A stretch of DNA of 64,000 nt, taken from assembly GCF_900461555.1 (NCBI RefSeq), contig NZ_UGOX01000001.1, positions 1,067,501 to 1,131,500 on the forward strand, in the 5' to 3' direction. The notes below the pieces were generated by a model. The model searched no databases. It was given only the letters and a program-made list of their open reading frames with translations, and was not told the origin of the DNA. Each line of letters starts with the position of its first letter. The stretch's first letter is position 1. This DNA comes from Legionella quinlivanii (lineage in GTDB: Bacteria; Pseudomonadota; Gammaproteobacteria; Legionellales; Legionellaceae). A program made the position numbers and the translations under genes. This document shows positions 17,128 to 27,714 of this stretch, one piece after another.

Positions 17128-20100
17128 TCATCTGGGTTTGATTCCTTTAATCGCTTCATCCACCTTAAGAGTGACATTTTCAGACGCTGTTTGGGGTTGG
17201 AACAGACTATAGCGGCCTGTCCATGCATAGTTAACGGCAAATGCAAGGCCGACTGTGCCGAGGGAAAGCACGGCACTCAGAACATGGAGTGCGATTTTTT
17301 TGACTTTATAGCCCCTGTGATTGGCTAAATCCGGTAAAGCGTTATCAATAGCCCCTTTGCAGGCTGACTGAAAGTCAGGAACTGATAATTCGCCATTTAA
17401 AAAGCGCCCTTGATTCCTGGTCAAGCGGGTATACATTGTTCTGGCTTTTTCTGCCGGTACAACATAATCGGGTTTGGTGAGAGCTTCTTTTTCCAATTCC
17501 TCAACTTTATGTTTCAGGTTATCCAGATGCTTTTGCAGGTTGATACTGGCAAGAATCCCAGGTGCGGCGGCTTTTCTAAAACCGACAATAAGTTCATCGG
17601 CCCGTCGATCGATATCTTGGCGTTTTCGCTTTAGAGCCTGTGCAATTTGAGGGGGATAACCATCAACGAATACTGCCCGGCTTATTCCGCTGTTAGCCAG
17701 CGCCTTTTCATAACCGGATACATCCAGATGTGTGAGCAGTTGTTGTTTCAGCGCTTCTCGACGCTCGTTGGCCTTTGCCTCGGAATTGCATTCTCGAAAC
17801 TGAATGCTAAAACGATTAATTTCAGATGCAATTTTGTAGAGTTGCTGTTGATTCTGATTTTTTATTCTGTTTTCAGCAGCGTCTGCTGCAGAACTAATAT
17901 TATTAAGCTTTGCCTGATACGCCCGGTTAACACTTTCTGGTAATCCTAAAGTACCTTCAACAGTTGCAGCCTTTCTGGATGCAGCAGTAGGTTCAGTTAA
18001 GCCTTTAAGTTGTTCTTGCACTGCCTTTTGGTGCAGGCGCACCTGGCCAAGTTCGGAGCAATGATTAAAATTAAAATGGAAGTCATTGATGTTGGCAACC
18101 ATAGGTGCAACCAGATCATTCGCTCGCTTTCTCAAATGTTCCATTTGTTTAGTGGACTGCTGGTTAAGATTTTGTTCAAACTCCTTCCTGGCTTGTTGAA
18201 TAGCTGGATACTTCCCGGCCTGATAGCCGAGAAGACGTTCGGCCTGAGTGACTGTGTCCTGTCTGATTAAACGATACATCTGCTCTTGCCGGCTTTCTTT
18301 TTGCAGAATAACGGCGACTACTGTATCGCAATTTGTAAATGCTATCGGAATAGATTTTATTTGTTCTGCTACTTTGTTGAGGGCGTCCTCAGCAAGCAAA
18401 TAAGGTTGCACTGATCTTTTCAATGCGCTCTTTTTTTCATTAACCAAGCCATCAAGCTGGCCCAGGTGAGCAGGATATAATTCCTGCGAATGATTATTCT
18501 TAAAATCGGCCAGGAATTTGTCCAGTTCAGCAAGGCGCTCCTCGTATTTATGATAATTCAAGGCGTTGAATTTACCGGAAAATTTTCCAAGTTGCTCTTT
18601 GAATTCTTCGAATCGACGCAGGCGTTCAATAGGTGGAGAATCAGCCAAGTGTCTGGCAAGCCAGTCTCTAACAGGGGCGTCATTCTCCTGCGCAATGATG
18701 TCGTTTAGATTCACTCTTGCTGATAAATCCTCTTTTGCAAACTTCAAAAACTGTTCAGCAGCGCGAGGATTCACTAAACTCAGGTTATATAAAGCGTTGA
18801 GGAGATGTGCTGTATTCTTGTTTTTTTGCCGGGAAATAACTTGCTGATAGAGCTCTCTTGTTAAAGGATAGTCACTTTGCAGCAGCTTTTTACCATGGGG
18901 AGTGAGTTCGGAGTTAGCACCTGCCATCGCTAAATATAAGCCGTGAGGAAGTAATTGTTCTTTTACCCGGCTGTCGGCAATCGTTTGCGCATTGAACTCT
19001 TTGCCAGTAAATCGAAAACGAAGATCGCCGGCCTGGGTTAAATTGAAGGGTTGGCCCTGAAAATAAAAATTGAGCAGACCTTCTTCCACTATTTCCCGCG
19101 CGTTATGGGCAAAACCCGCTTGTTTTGCTTTCTCGCTTATCGCATGATCCAATGCATTTTCAAACAGATTCTCTGGCTTTTCTGGAGCAGATGGAACAGT
19201 CGGTCTTGCTGATATGACCTCCCTTTTTTCAAGTAAATCCGGAAATCTTGTTCTCAGAGTGTGGAAGTTTCTGTCAAAAGCATAAGGCGCACTTTCAAGA
19301 CACGCCAGGAAATCTTCTCGAATAGGAGATTTGCCTAATAATTCCGGTTCATCGAAAATAGCAGGGGCAAGGGCATATAATTTAACTGCGTTACTTGCTA
19401 TATTCCCATTGAGCCTGACATTCTGCTTTTGCAGGCTCAATAAGCCTTGAAATAATTGATAATTTTCAAAGATGGCACGACCAGTCCGTTCATTTGTACA
19501 ATTGACAATATCCCAGGTTAATCTATCACTGGCCTTATTTTCGCTGAAATAACAAAAACGAGTATTCCTTGTTCTGATATCAGCAAGGTTAATGGTTTCC
19601 TCTTTGGTGTTATTCCAGGGGTTCACCAGAACAAACTGGTATCCTCCAGGAACATTGTCATTCCGTATGATTTCCTTCAGTCTCAGACCGTGTCGTCCAT
19701 GATATTTACCGTGGATATCTTTTTTCCCATAGGCAAGGCTGATGTAGACAGGGGCTTCTGGCCAGCGGTTCTTTAAACTGATAATCTTCTGAATATCCTC
19801 TGTGTCATAACTATGAACTTCGAGGAGATGCCCGACAAAGGCAGTTGAAGTCCCTTCATGTCGGTTATTTAAATCATGAGCACTAATACTGGTAAGGACA
19901 TTCTGCTGATATTGCCAGGGATTTTTATAGTAGTAGGAACTTATACGTTCTAATATTTTGACCGCCAGCGAATTGCTTCGAACCCCTTCTCTGGAGGCAT
20001 CAATTTCGGCAAGATAGGAGTGAGGAATGGTAATGACATCCTCATTGGTATCCGTATCGATACTATGCTTATAATTGATTGCAATTTTGGCGGTATCAAG

Positions 20101-20298
20101 ATTTTCACTTTGCTTTGTACGTTTAACGCGAAGTTCCACATCACCATTGTCAAGCTCTTTAAACATTGACTTTAAACGTTCTCTGCCTTCTTTACTGGCA
20201 TTATAGATGCAGTCGATGGATGCGATTAAATAGCAGTCTCCTGTTTTGCCTTGACTTAGGGTGAGACGTTGGCCGTCTCTTGGGAATAGCGGTGTCAT
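17128..20298 (-). CDS. Large protein with calpain-like (C2) cysteine peptidase domain; candidate secreted effector
   Basis: I know of no named homologue. The N-terminal 250 residues of this 1056-residue protein match the papain-like calpain core in order and spacing. SQGKTGDCYLIASI carries Q16 (oxyanion) and C22 (nucleophile), six residues apart as in calpains, where the motif is QGxxGDCWLLA. HGLRLKEI carries H203, and VLVNPWNN carries N226, matching the calpain NPWG box. Acidic calcium-binding domains are not evident. Residues from about 290 to 990 are charged and helical with several coiled coils. A hydrophobic segment at about 1002-1024 is followed by a short tail with TASE and Lys/Glu residues. 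There is no signal peptide. Size, architecture and C-terminal form suggest a Dot/Icm-type effector (inference). The ribosome binding site is weak. The gene is divergent from groES. Confidence 0.7.
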   Translation of the reverse strand: MTPLFPRDGQRLTLSQGKTGDCYLIASIDCIYNASKEGRERLKSMFKELDNGDVELRVKRTKQSENLDTAKIAINYKHSIDTDTNEDVITIPHSYLAEIDASREGVRSNSLAVKILERISSYYYKNPWQYQQNVLTSISAHDLNNRHEGTSTAFVGHLLEVHSYDTEDIQKIISLKNRWPEAPVYISLAYGKKDIHGKYHGRHGLRLKEIIRNDNVPGGYQFVLVNPWNNTKEETINLADIRTRNTRFCYFSENKASDRLTWDIVNCTNERTGRAIFENYQLFQGLLSLQKQNVRLNGNIASNAVKLYALAPAIFDEPELLGKSPIREDFLACLESAPYAFDRNFHTLRTRFPDLLEKREVISARPTVPSAPEKPENLFENALDHAISEKAKQAGFAHNAREIVEEGLLNFYFQGQPFNLTQAGDLRFRFTGKEFNAQTIADSRVKEQLLPHGLYLAMAGANSELTPHGKKLLQSDYPLTRELYQQVISRQKNKNTAHLLNALYNLSLVNPRAAEQFLKFAKEDLSARVNLNDIIAQENDAPVRDWLARHLADSPPIERLRRFEEFKEQLGKFSGKFNALNYHKYEERLAELDKFLADFKNNHSQELYPAHLGQLDGLVNEKKSALKRSVQPYLLAEDALNKVAEQIKSIPIAFTNCDTVVAVILQKESRQEQMYRLIRQDTVTQAERLLGYQAGKYPAIQQARKEFEQNLNQQSTKQMEHLRKRANDLVAPMVANINDFHFNFNHCSELGQVRLHQKAVQEQLKGLTEPTAASRKAATVEGTLGLPESVNRAYQAKLNNISSAADAAENRIKNQNQQQLYKIASEINRFSIQFRECNSEAKANERREALKQQLLTHLDVSGYEKALANSGISRAVFVDGYPPQIAQALKRKRQDIDRRADELIVGFRKAAAPGILASINLQKHLDNLKHKVEELEKEALTKPDYVVPAEKARTMYTRLTRNQGRFLNGELSVPDFQSACKGAIDNALPDLANHRGYKVKKIALHVLSAVLSLGTVGLAFAVNYAWTGRYSLFQPQTASENVTLKVDEAIKGIKPR

Positions 20299-20554
20299 TT
20301 TTTAGCCATAGTGATACATGATTTTCATTGCTTTATATTATAGTTTGGCAATATTAAGTAAAAATTAAGCAGTTATCGATTTCATTTGCTGTCAGGATCA
20401 AAAAATTTAAAAAATTTGCATTGCTGCCCTTGAATCTGAAAGCAATGCCCCCATATGGTTGTCATCGGTATTGGCTGAAGTATCAGTCAGTACTTTCAGC
20501 TCAGAGTTCACTCTGAAAAAACAAGGTGATTAATTAAACCAGGAGAAAACAAGT
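20299..20554. other. Divergent control region between the calpain-like gene and groES
   Basis: This 256-base gap contains the sigma-32 promoter at 20427-20456 and, further towards groES, an interrupted repeat TTTCAGCTCAGAG / CTCTGAAAA around 20494-20520. The half next to the minus-strand gene is AT-rich with no promoter I can defend. No CIRCE element (TTAGCACTC-N9-GAGTGCTAA) is visible, so heat control through HrcA is not supported. Confidence 0.6.
20427..20456 (+). promoter_or_regulatory. Sigma-32 heat-shock promoter of groESL
   Basis: CCCTTGAAT (20427-20435) is separated by 12 bases from CCCCCATAT (20448-20456). These match the sigma-32 (RpoH) consensus boxes CTTGAAA and CCCCATNT at normal spacing. 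The start site would fall near 20463, giving a leader of about 90 bases before groES. Confidence 0.85.
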
Positions 20555-20845
20555 ATGAAAATTCGTCCTTTACACGATCGTGTTGTTGTTCAGCGCATGG
20601 AAGAAGAACGAACTACTGCTGGCGGAATTGTAATTCCAGACAGTGCTACTGAAAAACCCATTCGTGGTAAAGTACTGGCTGTTGGCCCAGGCAAAAACCT
20701 TGACAATGGGGATGTCCGTGCATTGGCCGTTAAAGTAGGCGATGTAGTTTTATTTGGCAAATACTCTGGCACAGAAGTCAAAATTGACGGTCAGGAGATG
20801 GTTGTCATGCGTGAAGATGACATCATGGGTGTTATTGAAGGCTAA
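20555..20845 (+). CDS. groES: Co-chaperonin GroES
   Basis: GroES caps the GroEL barrel during ATP-driven protein folding in the cytoplasm. The 96 residues start [15 protein letters not shown]. The mobile loop is [20 protein letters not shown], and GKVLAVGPG and the final [13 protein letters not shown] are standard. An AGGAG ribosome binding site precedes the ATG. groEL follows after 31 bases, and the pair is under the sigma-32 promoter upstream. In Legionella these proteins are also known as HtpA/HtpB. Confidence 0.98.
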   Translation: MKIRPLHDRVVVQRMEEERTTAGGIVIPDSATEKPIRGKVLAVGPGKNLDNGDVRALAVKVGDVVLFGKYSGTEVKIDGQEMVVMREDDIMGVIEG

Positions 20846-20864
20846 TCATAGAACAGATTATTAG

Positions 20865-22520
<1,656 letters not shown>

Positions 22521-22534
22521 GCCTTTGCTTCCTG

Positions 22535-22565
22535 AAAAAACCCGCCTTATGGCGGGTTTTTTTTT
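22535..22565 (+). terminator. Intrinsic terminator of groESL
   Basis: AAAAAACCCGCC (22535-22546), a TTAT loop, GGCGGGTTTTTT (22551-22562) and further Ts form a textbook Rho-independent terminator 15 bases after the groEL stop. Confidence 0.95.
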
Positions 22566-22634
22566 GAAAAATCATCTCTTTTTTCTTCAACATTCTTGCT
22601 GTATAAAATGGATATCCACAACAGGAAGTTTATT

Positions 22635-23510
22635 ATGACCGGATTAACTCGAGAATTTAAAACGAAAGCGGAGCAACTCCTTTTAATTTTAAAAGAAGCG
22701 GTAAACGAAAATTACCTGATCTTATTATCATCTAATCCCGCTCCAGCCTTAGGATTCAGCGGCGAGGAATTATTGTACATCAAGTCGTTCAGACGATTCT
22801 GTGATTCATTGCCTGCAAACCTTCGCTCTCTTTTAGCAGCAAGAAAAACAGAGCAATTTGATACAGCGGAAAAATTATATTATCTGGGGCTAGACAACTG
22901 GGAACCGGCAGGTTGGGCAAGAGCCTATTTTTTTAATCCCGGCATATCGATTATGAGGTCCTGCGTCCAAAGAATAGATAAATATAATGAGGAACACATA
23001 TGTGAAAACTGGTTGAATTATCATGTGAAAAAAATAGACACTTTGAGTGAGCGGCGAGGGATATTAAACAAACAATTGAAAGATAAGAATCTACAGGAAG
23101 AGATGAAAGAGGACCTGACTAAGCAGTTGCAACTCACGGAAGAAACACTAAATTACCATCATTTACAATTACAAGCGAAGGAAAGACAGGTCAATGCATT
23201 GCTGGATCCCATGTACTCGTCTAGCTACAAGGCTTTGCTGTCATTAATCGATAAATGCAATTTAGGAACACTTTCTGTGGTTCAGGCCAGAATCAGCAAG
23301 CGACCTGCCGAGCAGAATGAATGGCAGACAAAACGCAATGAATTGATTGAGCTTCGCAGGAGCGAGTTAAAAGCACAATGGTCAATGAGCTCCCTTGTCA
23401 ATCAGGCCGGTAATAGTCCTGTATTCTCGAATCCAGCAGCTCCCGCTGCTTTAAAACCCGATGAAATAGTCAGGCCGCTTAATGATATTAGCCTGTCTTC
23501 ACCTGTTTAA
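22635..23510 (+). CDS. Unknown helical protein, first of a tandem paralogous pair (291 aa)
   Basis: I recognise no family. The 291-residue protein is soluble and predicted helical, with a coiled-coil segment at about residues 125-195 (KIDTLSERRGILNKQLK, DLTKQLQLTEETLNYHH). The tail is Pro/Ser-rich. It is clearly related to the next gene: LDNWEP versus LNDWTP, NPGISIMRSCVQRID versus APGVSTIASYVKRVD, and QAGNSPVFS versus QAGGSPIYS occur in the same order. The start at 22635 follows AGGAAG; an in-frame ATG at 22596 lacks a site. It is separated from groEL by a strong terminator. No signal peptide. A secreted effector is possible but unproven. Confidence 0.7.
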   Translation: MTGLTREFKTKAEQLLLILKEAVNENYLILLSSNPAPALGFSGEELLYIKSFRRFCDSLPANLRSLLAARKTEQFDTAEKLYYLGLDNWEPAGWARAYFFNPGISIMRSCVQRIDKYNEEHICENWLNYHVKKIDTLSERRGILNKQLKDKNLQEEMKEDLTKQLQLTEETLNYHHLQLQAKERQVNALLDPMYSSSYKALLSLIDKCNLGTLSVVQARISKRPAEQNEWQTKRNELIELRRSELKAQWSMSSLVNQAGNSPVFSNPAAPAALKPDEIVRPLNDISLSSPV

Positions 23511-23529
23511 TAAAATTAAGGATAATTCT

Positions 23530-24393
23530 ATGCGCGTATTCTCGGAAGATTATAAGAAAAAAGCGGATCAAGTGATTTTTATTTTGGAAAATGCAAGGGA
23601 AAATAATTTTCTCAGGCTGCTGCATCTTCCTTATACGATGGATGAGATAGGATTCAAACCAGAGGATCAGAATTATATTTTATTTTTTAGAGCCTTTTAT
23701 AATTCCTTGCCGCATGCTTTGAAAGCAAAATTTTCAAACGGACTCTGTACCTATGAGACCTTATATGACTCAGGTTTGAACGATTGGACACCGACTCCGA
23801 TAGAAAAGTATTATTTTGAGGCTCCAGGTGTATCTACTATTGCCTCTTATGTGAAGCGAGTGGACGATTTTGTCAAAGAAAAAAAATGGCAAAGCGATAT
23901 GGCATTTCAGCAAGAGAAAATAGATGGTTTAAAAAAGAAACGAGGGGTCTTAATAGAAGAACTCAAAATTCATCAAAATAACTTCGATGCCGATAAAGTG
24001 GCGGACTTAAATCAACAATTGAAACTGAATGAGGATACGCTCGCCTATCATGTGGTGCAGCATCGCTTATTGCTGGAAGAGGTAGAAATAACCAACCTCG
24101 ATAAACTATTGAATGCACGCTATATACGTGATCGAAGCACCTTGCAACATTGGGTTGAACGCTTTAATTTACCAACTCTCTATCAGCTGAGAGAAGAAAT
24201 CAGCAAAAGAATGGGTATACAACCTCTTTGGCTGCCCACCTTAAAAAAGCAGGTTGAGGGGCGAATCGACAAGCTGATCAACGAGTCAACTGCTGCTCTC
24301 ATTGCCCAGGCGGGTGGAAGCCCGATTTATTCAAGACAGGAAGAGAAACTCTGCAATACGCCTTTGTCAGTCAGCCCTTCTCTTGCTCGATAA
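23530..24393 (+). CDS. Unknown helical protein, second of a tandem paralogous pair (287 aa)
   Basis: This is the paralogue of the preceding gene, with the same layout: an N-terminal helical region (YKKKADQVIFILENA), a conserved LNDWTPTPIEKYYF block near residue 90, a coiled coil (KIDGLKKKRGVLIEELK, DLNQQLKLNEDTLAYH) and an AQAGGSPIYS motif close to the C-terminus. The start at 23530 follows an AAGGA site; the open frame extends back to 23482 and overlaps the previous gene, but without a ribosome binding site. The 19-base gap suggests co-transcription. Identity between the two proteins is modest by eye, so the duplication is not recent. Function unknown. Confidence 0.7.
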   Translation: MRVFSEDYKKKADQVIFILENARENNFLRLLHLPYTMDEIGFKPEDQNYILFFRAFYNSLPHALKAKFSNGLCTYETLYDSGLNDWTPTPIEKYYFEAPGVSTIASYVKRVDDFVKEKKWQSDMAFQQEKIDGLKKKRGVLIEELKIHQNNFDADKVADLNQQLKLNEDTLAYHVVQHRLLLEEVEITNLDKLLNARYIRDRSTLQHWVERFNLPTLYQLREEISKRMGIQPLWLPTLKKQVEGRIDKLINESTAALIAQAGGSPIYSRQEEKLCNTPLSVSPSLAR

Positions 24394-24400
24394 GGAGGTT

Positions 24401-24433
24401 TTCGCCTTGCGATGCGGTGTATCTCAAGGCGAA
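24401..24433. terminator. Inverted repeat after the tandem pair
   Basis: TTCGCCTTG (24401-24409) pairs with CAAGGCGAA (24425-24433) across a 15-base loop, in the gap between convergent genes. There is no T-run, so termination is only probable. Confidence 0.4.
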
Positions 24434-24454
24434 TAAGTCAGATCTGTATTAGCC

Positions 24455-26653
24455 TTATTGCGTCTTTAGTAAAGACAGCGATCTGGGTAGCCATAAGCCA
24501 TTAGAACTTGCAGTATCGAGCCGACCACCAAAGAATACATTGCTATTATCCGGTGTAAAAATCGGGGTATTGGCAGCAGACGGGAAGGTCCAGGTCAGGC
24601 CCAAATCCTGACTAACGGCGAGGAGGGGACGCTGGACTCCGCCACTAATATAAAATCCTGCTGCAATACAAAGTCCTCCTCCACAGTGGACATTATTAAA
24701 CTGGCCATCGTTGGTAAAGGCATTGGTATTATCCGGTGTAAAGACTGGTGCAGTGACCGAGGAGGGGAAAGTCCAGCTAGACCCTGCGTCATGACTGACT
24801 GCCAGGAGCGGCCTAAATCCGCCGCCACCAAAATAAAACCCTCCCGTGATGCAATCAGGGCCCTGGCAACTGATGCTCGAGAGGATGGCGCTGCCCGTGA
24901 AGGCATTGGTGTTGTCAGGAGTAAAAACAGGTGAAGTGACAGAGGATGGGAAAGTCCAGCTAGAGCCTGCGTCATGGCTGACTGCCACGAGCGGGCGTTG
25001 AGTACCACCTCCAAAATAACGCCCTACCGCTATACAAGTGGTTCCCTGACAGTTGACGTCAGAAAACCTGCCATTAGCGATAAATGCGTTGCTATTGTCC
25101 GGTGTGAACACTGGAGAGTTGACAACAGAAGGATAAGTCCAGGTTACAGCGGCGTTTTGGCTTAACGCAAGCAATGGCCTCTCAGTACCACCGCTGCGGT
25201 AACTGCCGGCGGCAATACAAATACTATCCTGGCAGGCGACCCCGTTGAACGATCCATTATTCGAGAAGGCATTGGTATTATCAGGGATAAAAACGGGGGC
25301 ATTGATAGCGGAGGGATAAGCCCAGTTTAAACCCAGATCCTGGCTAACCGCCAGAAGTGGTCTGTCAACTCCACCACCGCTGTATAAACCACCGGCTATA
25401 CAAATAGCGCCATGGCAGTTTACTGCAAAAAATCTGCCGTTACCGGAGAAAGCATTTGTATTATCTGGAGTAAAAACAGGGGCATTAATAACTGCAGGAA
25501 AGCTCCAGCTCGTACCCGAATCATGGCTAATTGCCAGAATGGGACGTCGCGTTCCTGCACTAAAGTAGTTGCCGGCAGCGATACAAGTGCTTTCCTGGCA
25601 AGTTGCACCGACTAATTCACCAGCGCTACTAAAGGGGTTTGTATTAACTGGCGAGAAAACTGGTGCATTGATAGAAGAGGGAAAGATCCAATTTAAGCCT
25701 GAGTCCTGACTCACTGCCAACAATGGGCGTTGCACCAAACCTGCATCGCGGTATTGGCCGACAGCGATACAGGTTTGTGCATCGCAACTTGACTCAAAGA
25801 AGGCAGCGCTATTATTGTAGGAATTAGTATTATCAGGTACAAAAACCGGTGAGTTCACAGCTGAAGGAAAGGTCCAACTTGTACCCATATCCGAGCTGAG
25901 CGCCAAAAGCGGGCGAATAGCGCCAACACTTGTGTATTGTCCTGCGGCAATAGCTATCGGGACTGGCTTCACTTCAATACTAATAGAGACTGTGGAGGTA
26001 TTGTCGCCCTGAATAGGGATTAGCTGCAAAGTATGGATAATAGAGCCTGGGGTAAAGGAGATCTGACAGGAAGTGCCAGGCGCTAATACGGTGCAACTGC
26101 TGGCGTCCTGAATGACATCGGTCCAGCTTGCGGGCAGTATCGCCCGAATATTATACGCGGTGACTTGTGTGGAGTGATTAGTAATCGTGACCACTTTTGC
26201 ATTTTGATTGATAATTAAAACGAGACTTGCTGGAGAGGCATTAATCGAGGCAGTGGCGGCCTGGCCTTTGGTAATTGCCAGACTGTTAGGAGGCGAGGGT
26301 TGATAACATTGGTTCGGATTGCCTTGTTGACATAGAACAGGCCCGCCCATGACATTACCGGTAAGCGCTGTTCCATTGATCTGTAAAGTCAGAATGCAAT
26401 AGCCTTTAGCGGGCAACTGGCAAAGACTGGTTTGTGTAATCCCTTGAATTGGCTGCATTATCAATACTTTTCCGCGTGATGATTGATTATATACAGCATA
26501 TTGCACTTGGGCTGTCTCACCGGGCGCTACGGTTAATGCCACTGGTGTTTGGGGAACAAATACCCATAGAGGAGTAGCCGCATACAAGCTCGGTACTGTC
26601 AAAAGACAGCAGAGCCATTTCAGCATTTGTTGATACCGTGTTCTTCCTTGCAT
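24455..26653 (-). CDS. Exported protein with eight Asp-box (BNR-like) repeats, probable beta-propeller
   Basis: This 732-residue protein has a signal peptide (hydrophobic core LLTVPSLYAA) and an N-terminal region of about 200 residues with Ig-like or choice-of-anchor features. Eight repeats of about 60 residues follow. Each runs C-I-A-x-G-x-Y, R-P-L-L-A-V-S-x-D-x-G-x-x-W, F-P-S-x-x-x-x-P-V-F-x-P-D-N-x-N. Seven keep the Asp-box SxDxGxxW; the fifth is degenerate (SQNAAVTW). Two cysteines recur per repeat. Asp-boxes mark sialidase-type beta-propellers, but sialidase catalytic residues are not apparent, so a binding or surface role is as likely as an enzyme. The start follows a GAAGGA site. Related repeat-rich exported proteins occur in Legionella (recollection, not checked). 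Confidence 0.8.
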   Translation of the reverse strand: MQGRTRYQQMLKWLCCLLTVPSLYAATPLWVFVPQTPVALTVAPGETAQVQYAVYNQSSRGKVLIMQPIQGITQTSLCQLPAKGYCILTLQINGTALTGNVMGGPVLCQQGNPNQCYQPSPPNSLAITKGQAATASINASPASLVLIINQNAKVVTITNHSTQVTAYNIRAILPASWTDVIQDASSCTVLAPGTSCQISFTPGSIIHTLQLIPIQGDNTSTVSISIEVKPVPIAIAAGQYTSVGAIRPLLALSSDMGTSWTFPSAVNSPVFVPDNTNSYNNSAAFFESSCDAQTCIAVGQYRDAGLVQRPLLAVSQDSGLNWIFPSSINAPVFSPVNTNPFSSAGELVGATCQESTCIAAGNYFSAGTRRPILAISHDSGTSWSFPAVINAPVFTPDNTNAFSGNGRFFAVNCHGAICIAGGLYSGGGVDRPLLAVSQDLGLNWAYPSAINAPVFIPDNTNAFSNNGSFNGVACQDSICIAAGSYRSGGTERPLLALSQNAAVTWTYPSVVNSPVFTPDNSNAFIANGRFSDVNCQGTTCIAVGRYFGGGTQRPLVAVSHDAGSSWTFPSSVTSPVFTPDNTNAFTGSAILSSISCQGPDCITGGFYFGGGGFRPLLAVSHDAGSSWTFPSSVTAPVFTPDNTNAFTNDGQFNNVHCGGGLCIAAGFYISGGVQRPLLAVSQDLGLTWTFPSAANTPIFTPDNSNVFFGGRLDTASSNGLWLPRSLSLLKTQ

Positions 26654-26717
26654 TTTTCAGTCCTTCGTTTTTAATATTAACTGGCAAAACTCATCTGTTC
26701 AGCCTTGGCGTTTAGTT

Positions 26718-27608
26718 TTAAGCCTGAACTAATTCTTCCATCTTATTCTTTTCCCAACAGCGTAAAGGAGAGTGCTCTGGGTTTCTCATCGCAGCTACTG
26801 GCAGATAGAATGTTTGTTCGAGCAGAAACTGCCCGCTTAAAGCCGCGTGAGAAACATGATCTGTAAAGACAACCCAGGTACTTTGCGCCTGAAAATTAAT
26901 GGTGTTTTTGGAAACCGTCTGTTGATAATGATCATCAAGCTTCATGCGATCGTGCAGTTGCAGCTGATAATGATCATAAGCGGAGCGCATGGTTTTAGTC
27001 ACTTTTAGCCATTTTAATAATTTGGCAACAGAGGGATTGTATTTGGGGATGGCTGGAGAAAAGCGTTCCAGTACTTGATTAAACGCTTCGCCCAGCTGCC
27101 ACACTCGTGGTTCACCATAGGGATTAATGTTACAAAAAACTCGCAGGATACGGCGCCCATTGACTGGAGAAGCAGGAAAAGAGTCAACATGAACTCGGGT
27201 ATCATCTTTACGCTTTGAACTGGCCCTGCCGCGAATTTCTGCAGGCCGGTAGCTGGTTCGGCCCCAGATTAAATGCTCTGCGTAGAGAGGACATACGGTA
27301 TCCAGCAAATGTTTTGCAAACTCGGCATACTGGCGCATAAAAGGTTTCAGAATGGAGGGAAGGCCTTGGTTATTACTGTTATAACCGCCCAGACGATCTT
27401 TTAAATAATCATAACTGATATTTTTGTGCTGACCATCCAGGATCTTGTCAGTGAGCAAATAATGTTCTTGTTGGGCATTATGGGCGTAAAAATATTCGGG
27501 AAAATAAAGAACTTGCCCTGATTCCAGTAAATTGAGCGCTAAATCCTTTTGTACTTCATTAATCTTGTCTAAACTATTAGAGTTTAATATATAGAGTGGT
27601 TCGTCCAT
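26718..27608 (-). CDS. kdoO: Probable Kdo (lipid A core) 3-hydroxylase, Fe(II)/2-oxoglutarate dependent
   Basis: The 296-residue protein resembles KdoO, which hydroxylates a Kdo sugar of the LPS inner core. The segment DTRVHVDSFPASPVNGRR followed by ILRVFCNINPYGEPRVW is the family's signature, with HxD as iron ligands. The distal His is probably in FTDHVSHAALSGQF, followed by a Gln/Arg-containing strand. The open frame extends to 27746, but ATG 27608 has a GAGG site and fits the family length, so the extra 46 residues are rejected. It is divergent from dps with a 106-base shared control region and precedes the Asp-box protein on the same strand. Confidence 0.75.
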   Translation of the reverse strand: MDEPLYILNSNSLDKINEVQKDLALNLLESGQVLYFPEYFYAHNAQQEHYLLTDKILDGQHKNISYDYLKDRLGGYNSNNQGLPSILKPFMRQYAEFAKHLLDTVCPLYAEHLIWGRTSYRPAEIRGRASSKRKDDTRVHVDSFPASPVNGRRILRVFCNINPYGEPRVWQLGEAFNQVLERFSPAIPKYNPSVAKLLKWLKVTKTMRSAYDHYQLQLHDRMKLDDHYQQTVSKNTINFQAQSTWVVFTDHVSHAALSGQFLLEQTFYLPVAAMRNPEHSPLRCWEKNKMEELVQA

Positions 27609-27714
27609 TATCGCCTCAAACGATCGATTTAATGGGACAATTCTATCAATATTTATCCTGATTCCCCAAATTTTACGGATATTTATTTCAAAACCAATTA
27701 AAAAGGAGAGGGAA

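Noticed and set aside
20299-20554. CIRCE/HrcA operator at groES.
   Set aside because: No TTAGCACTC-N9-GAGTGCTAA element; the sigma-32 boxes explain heat control.
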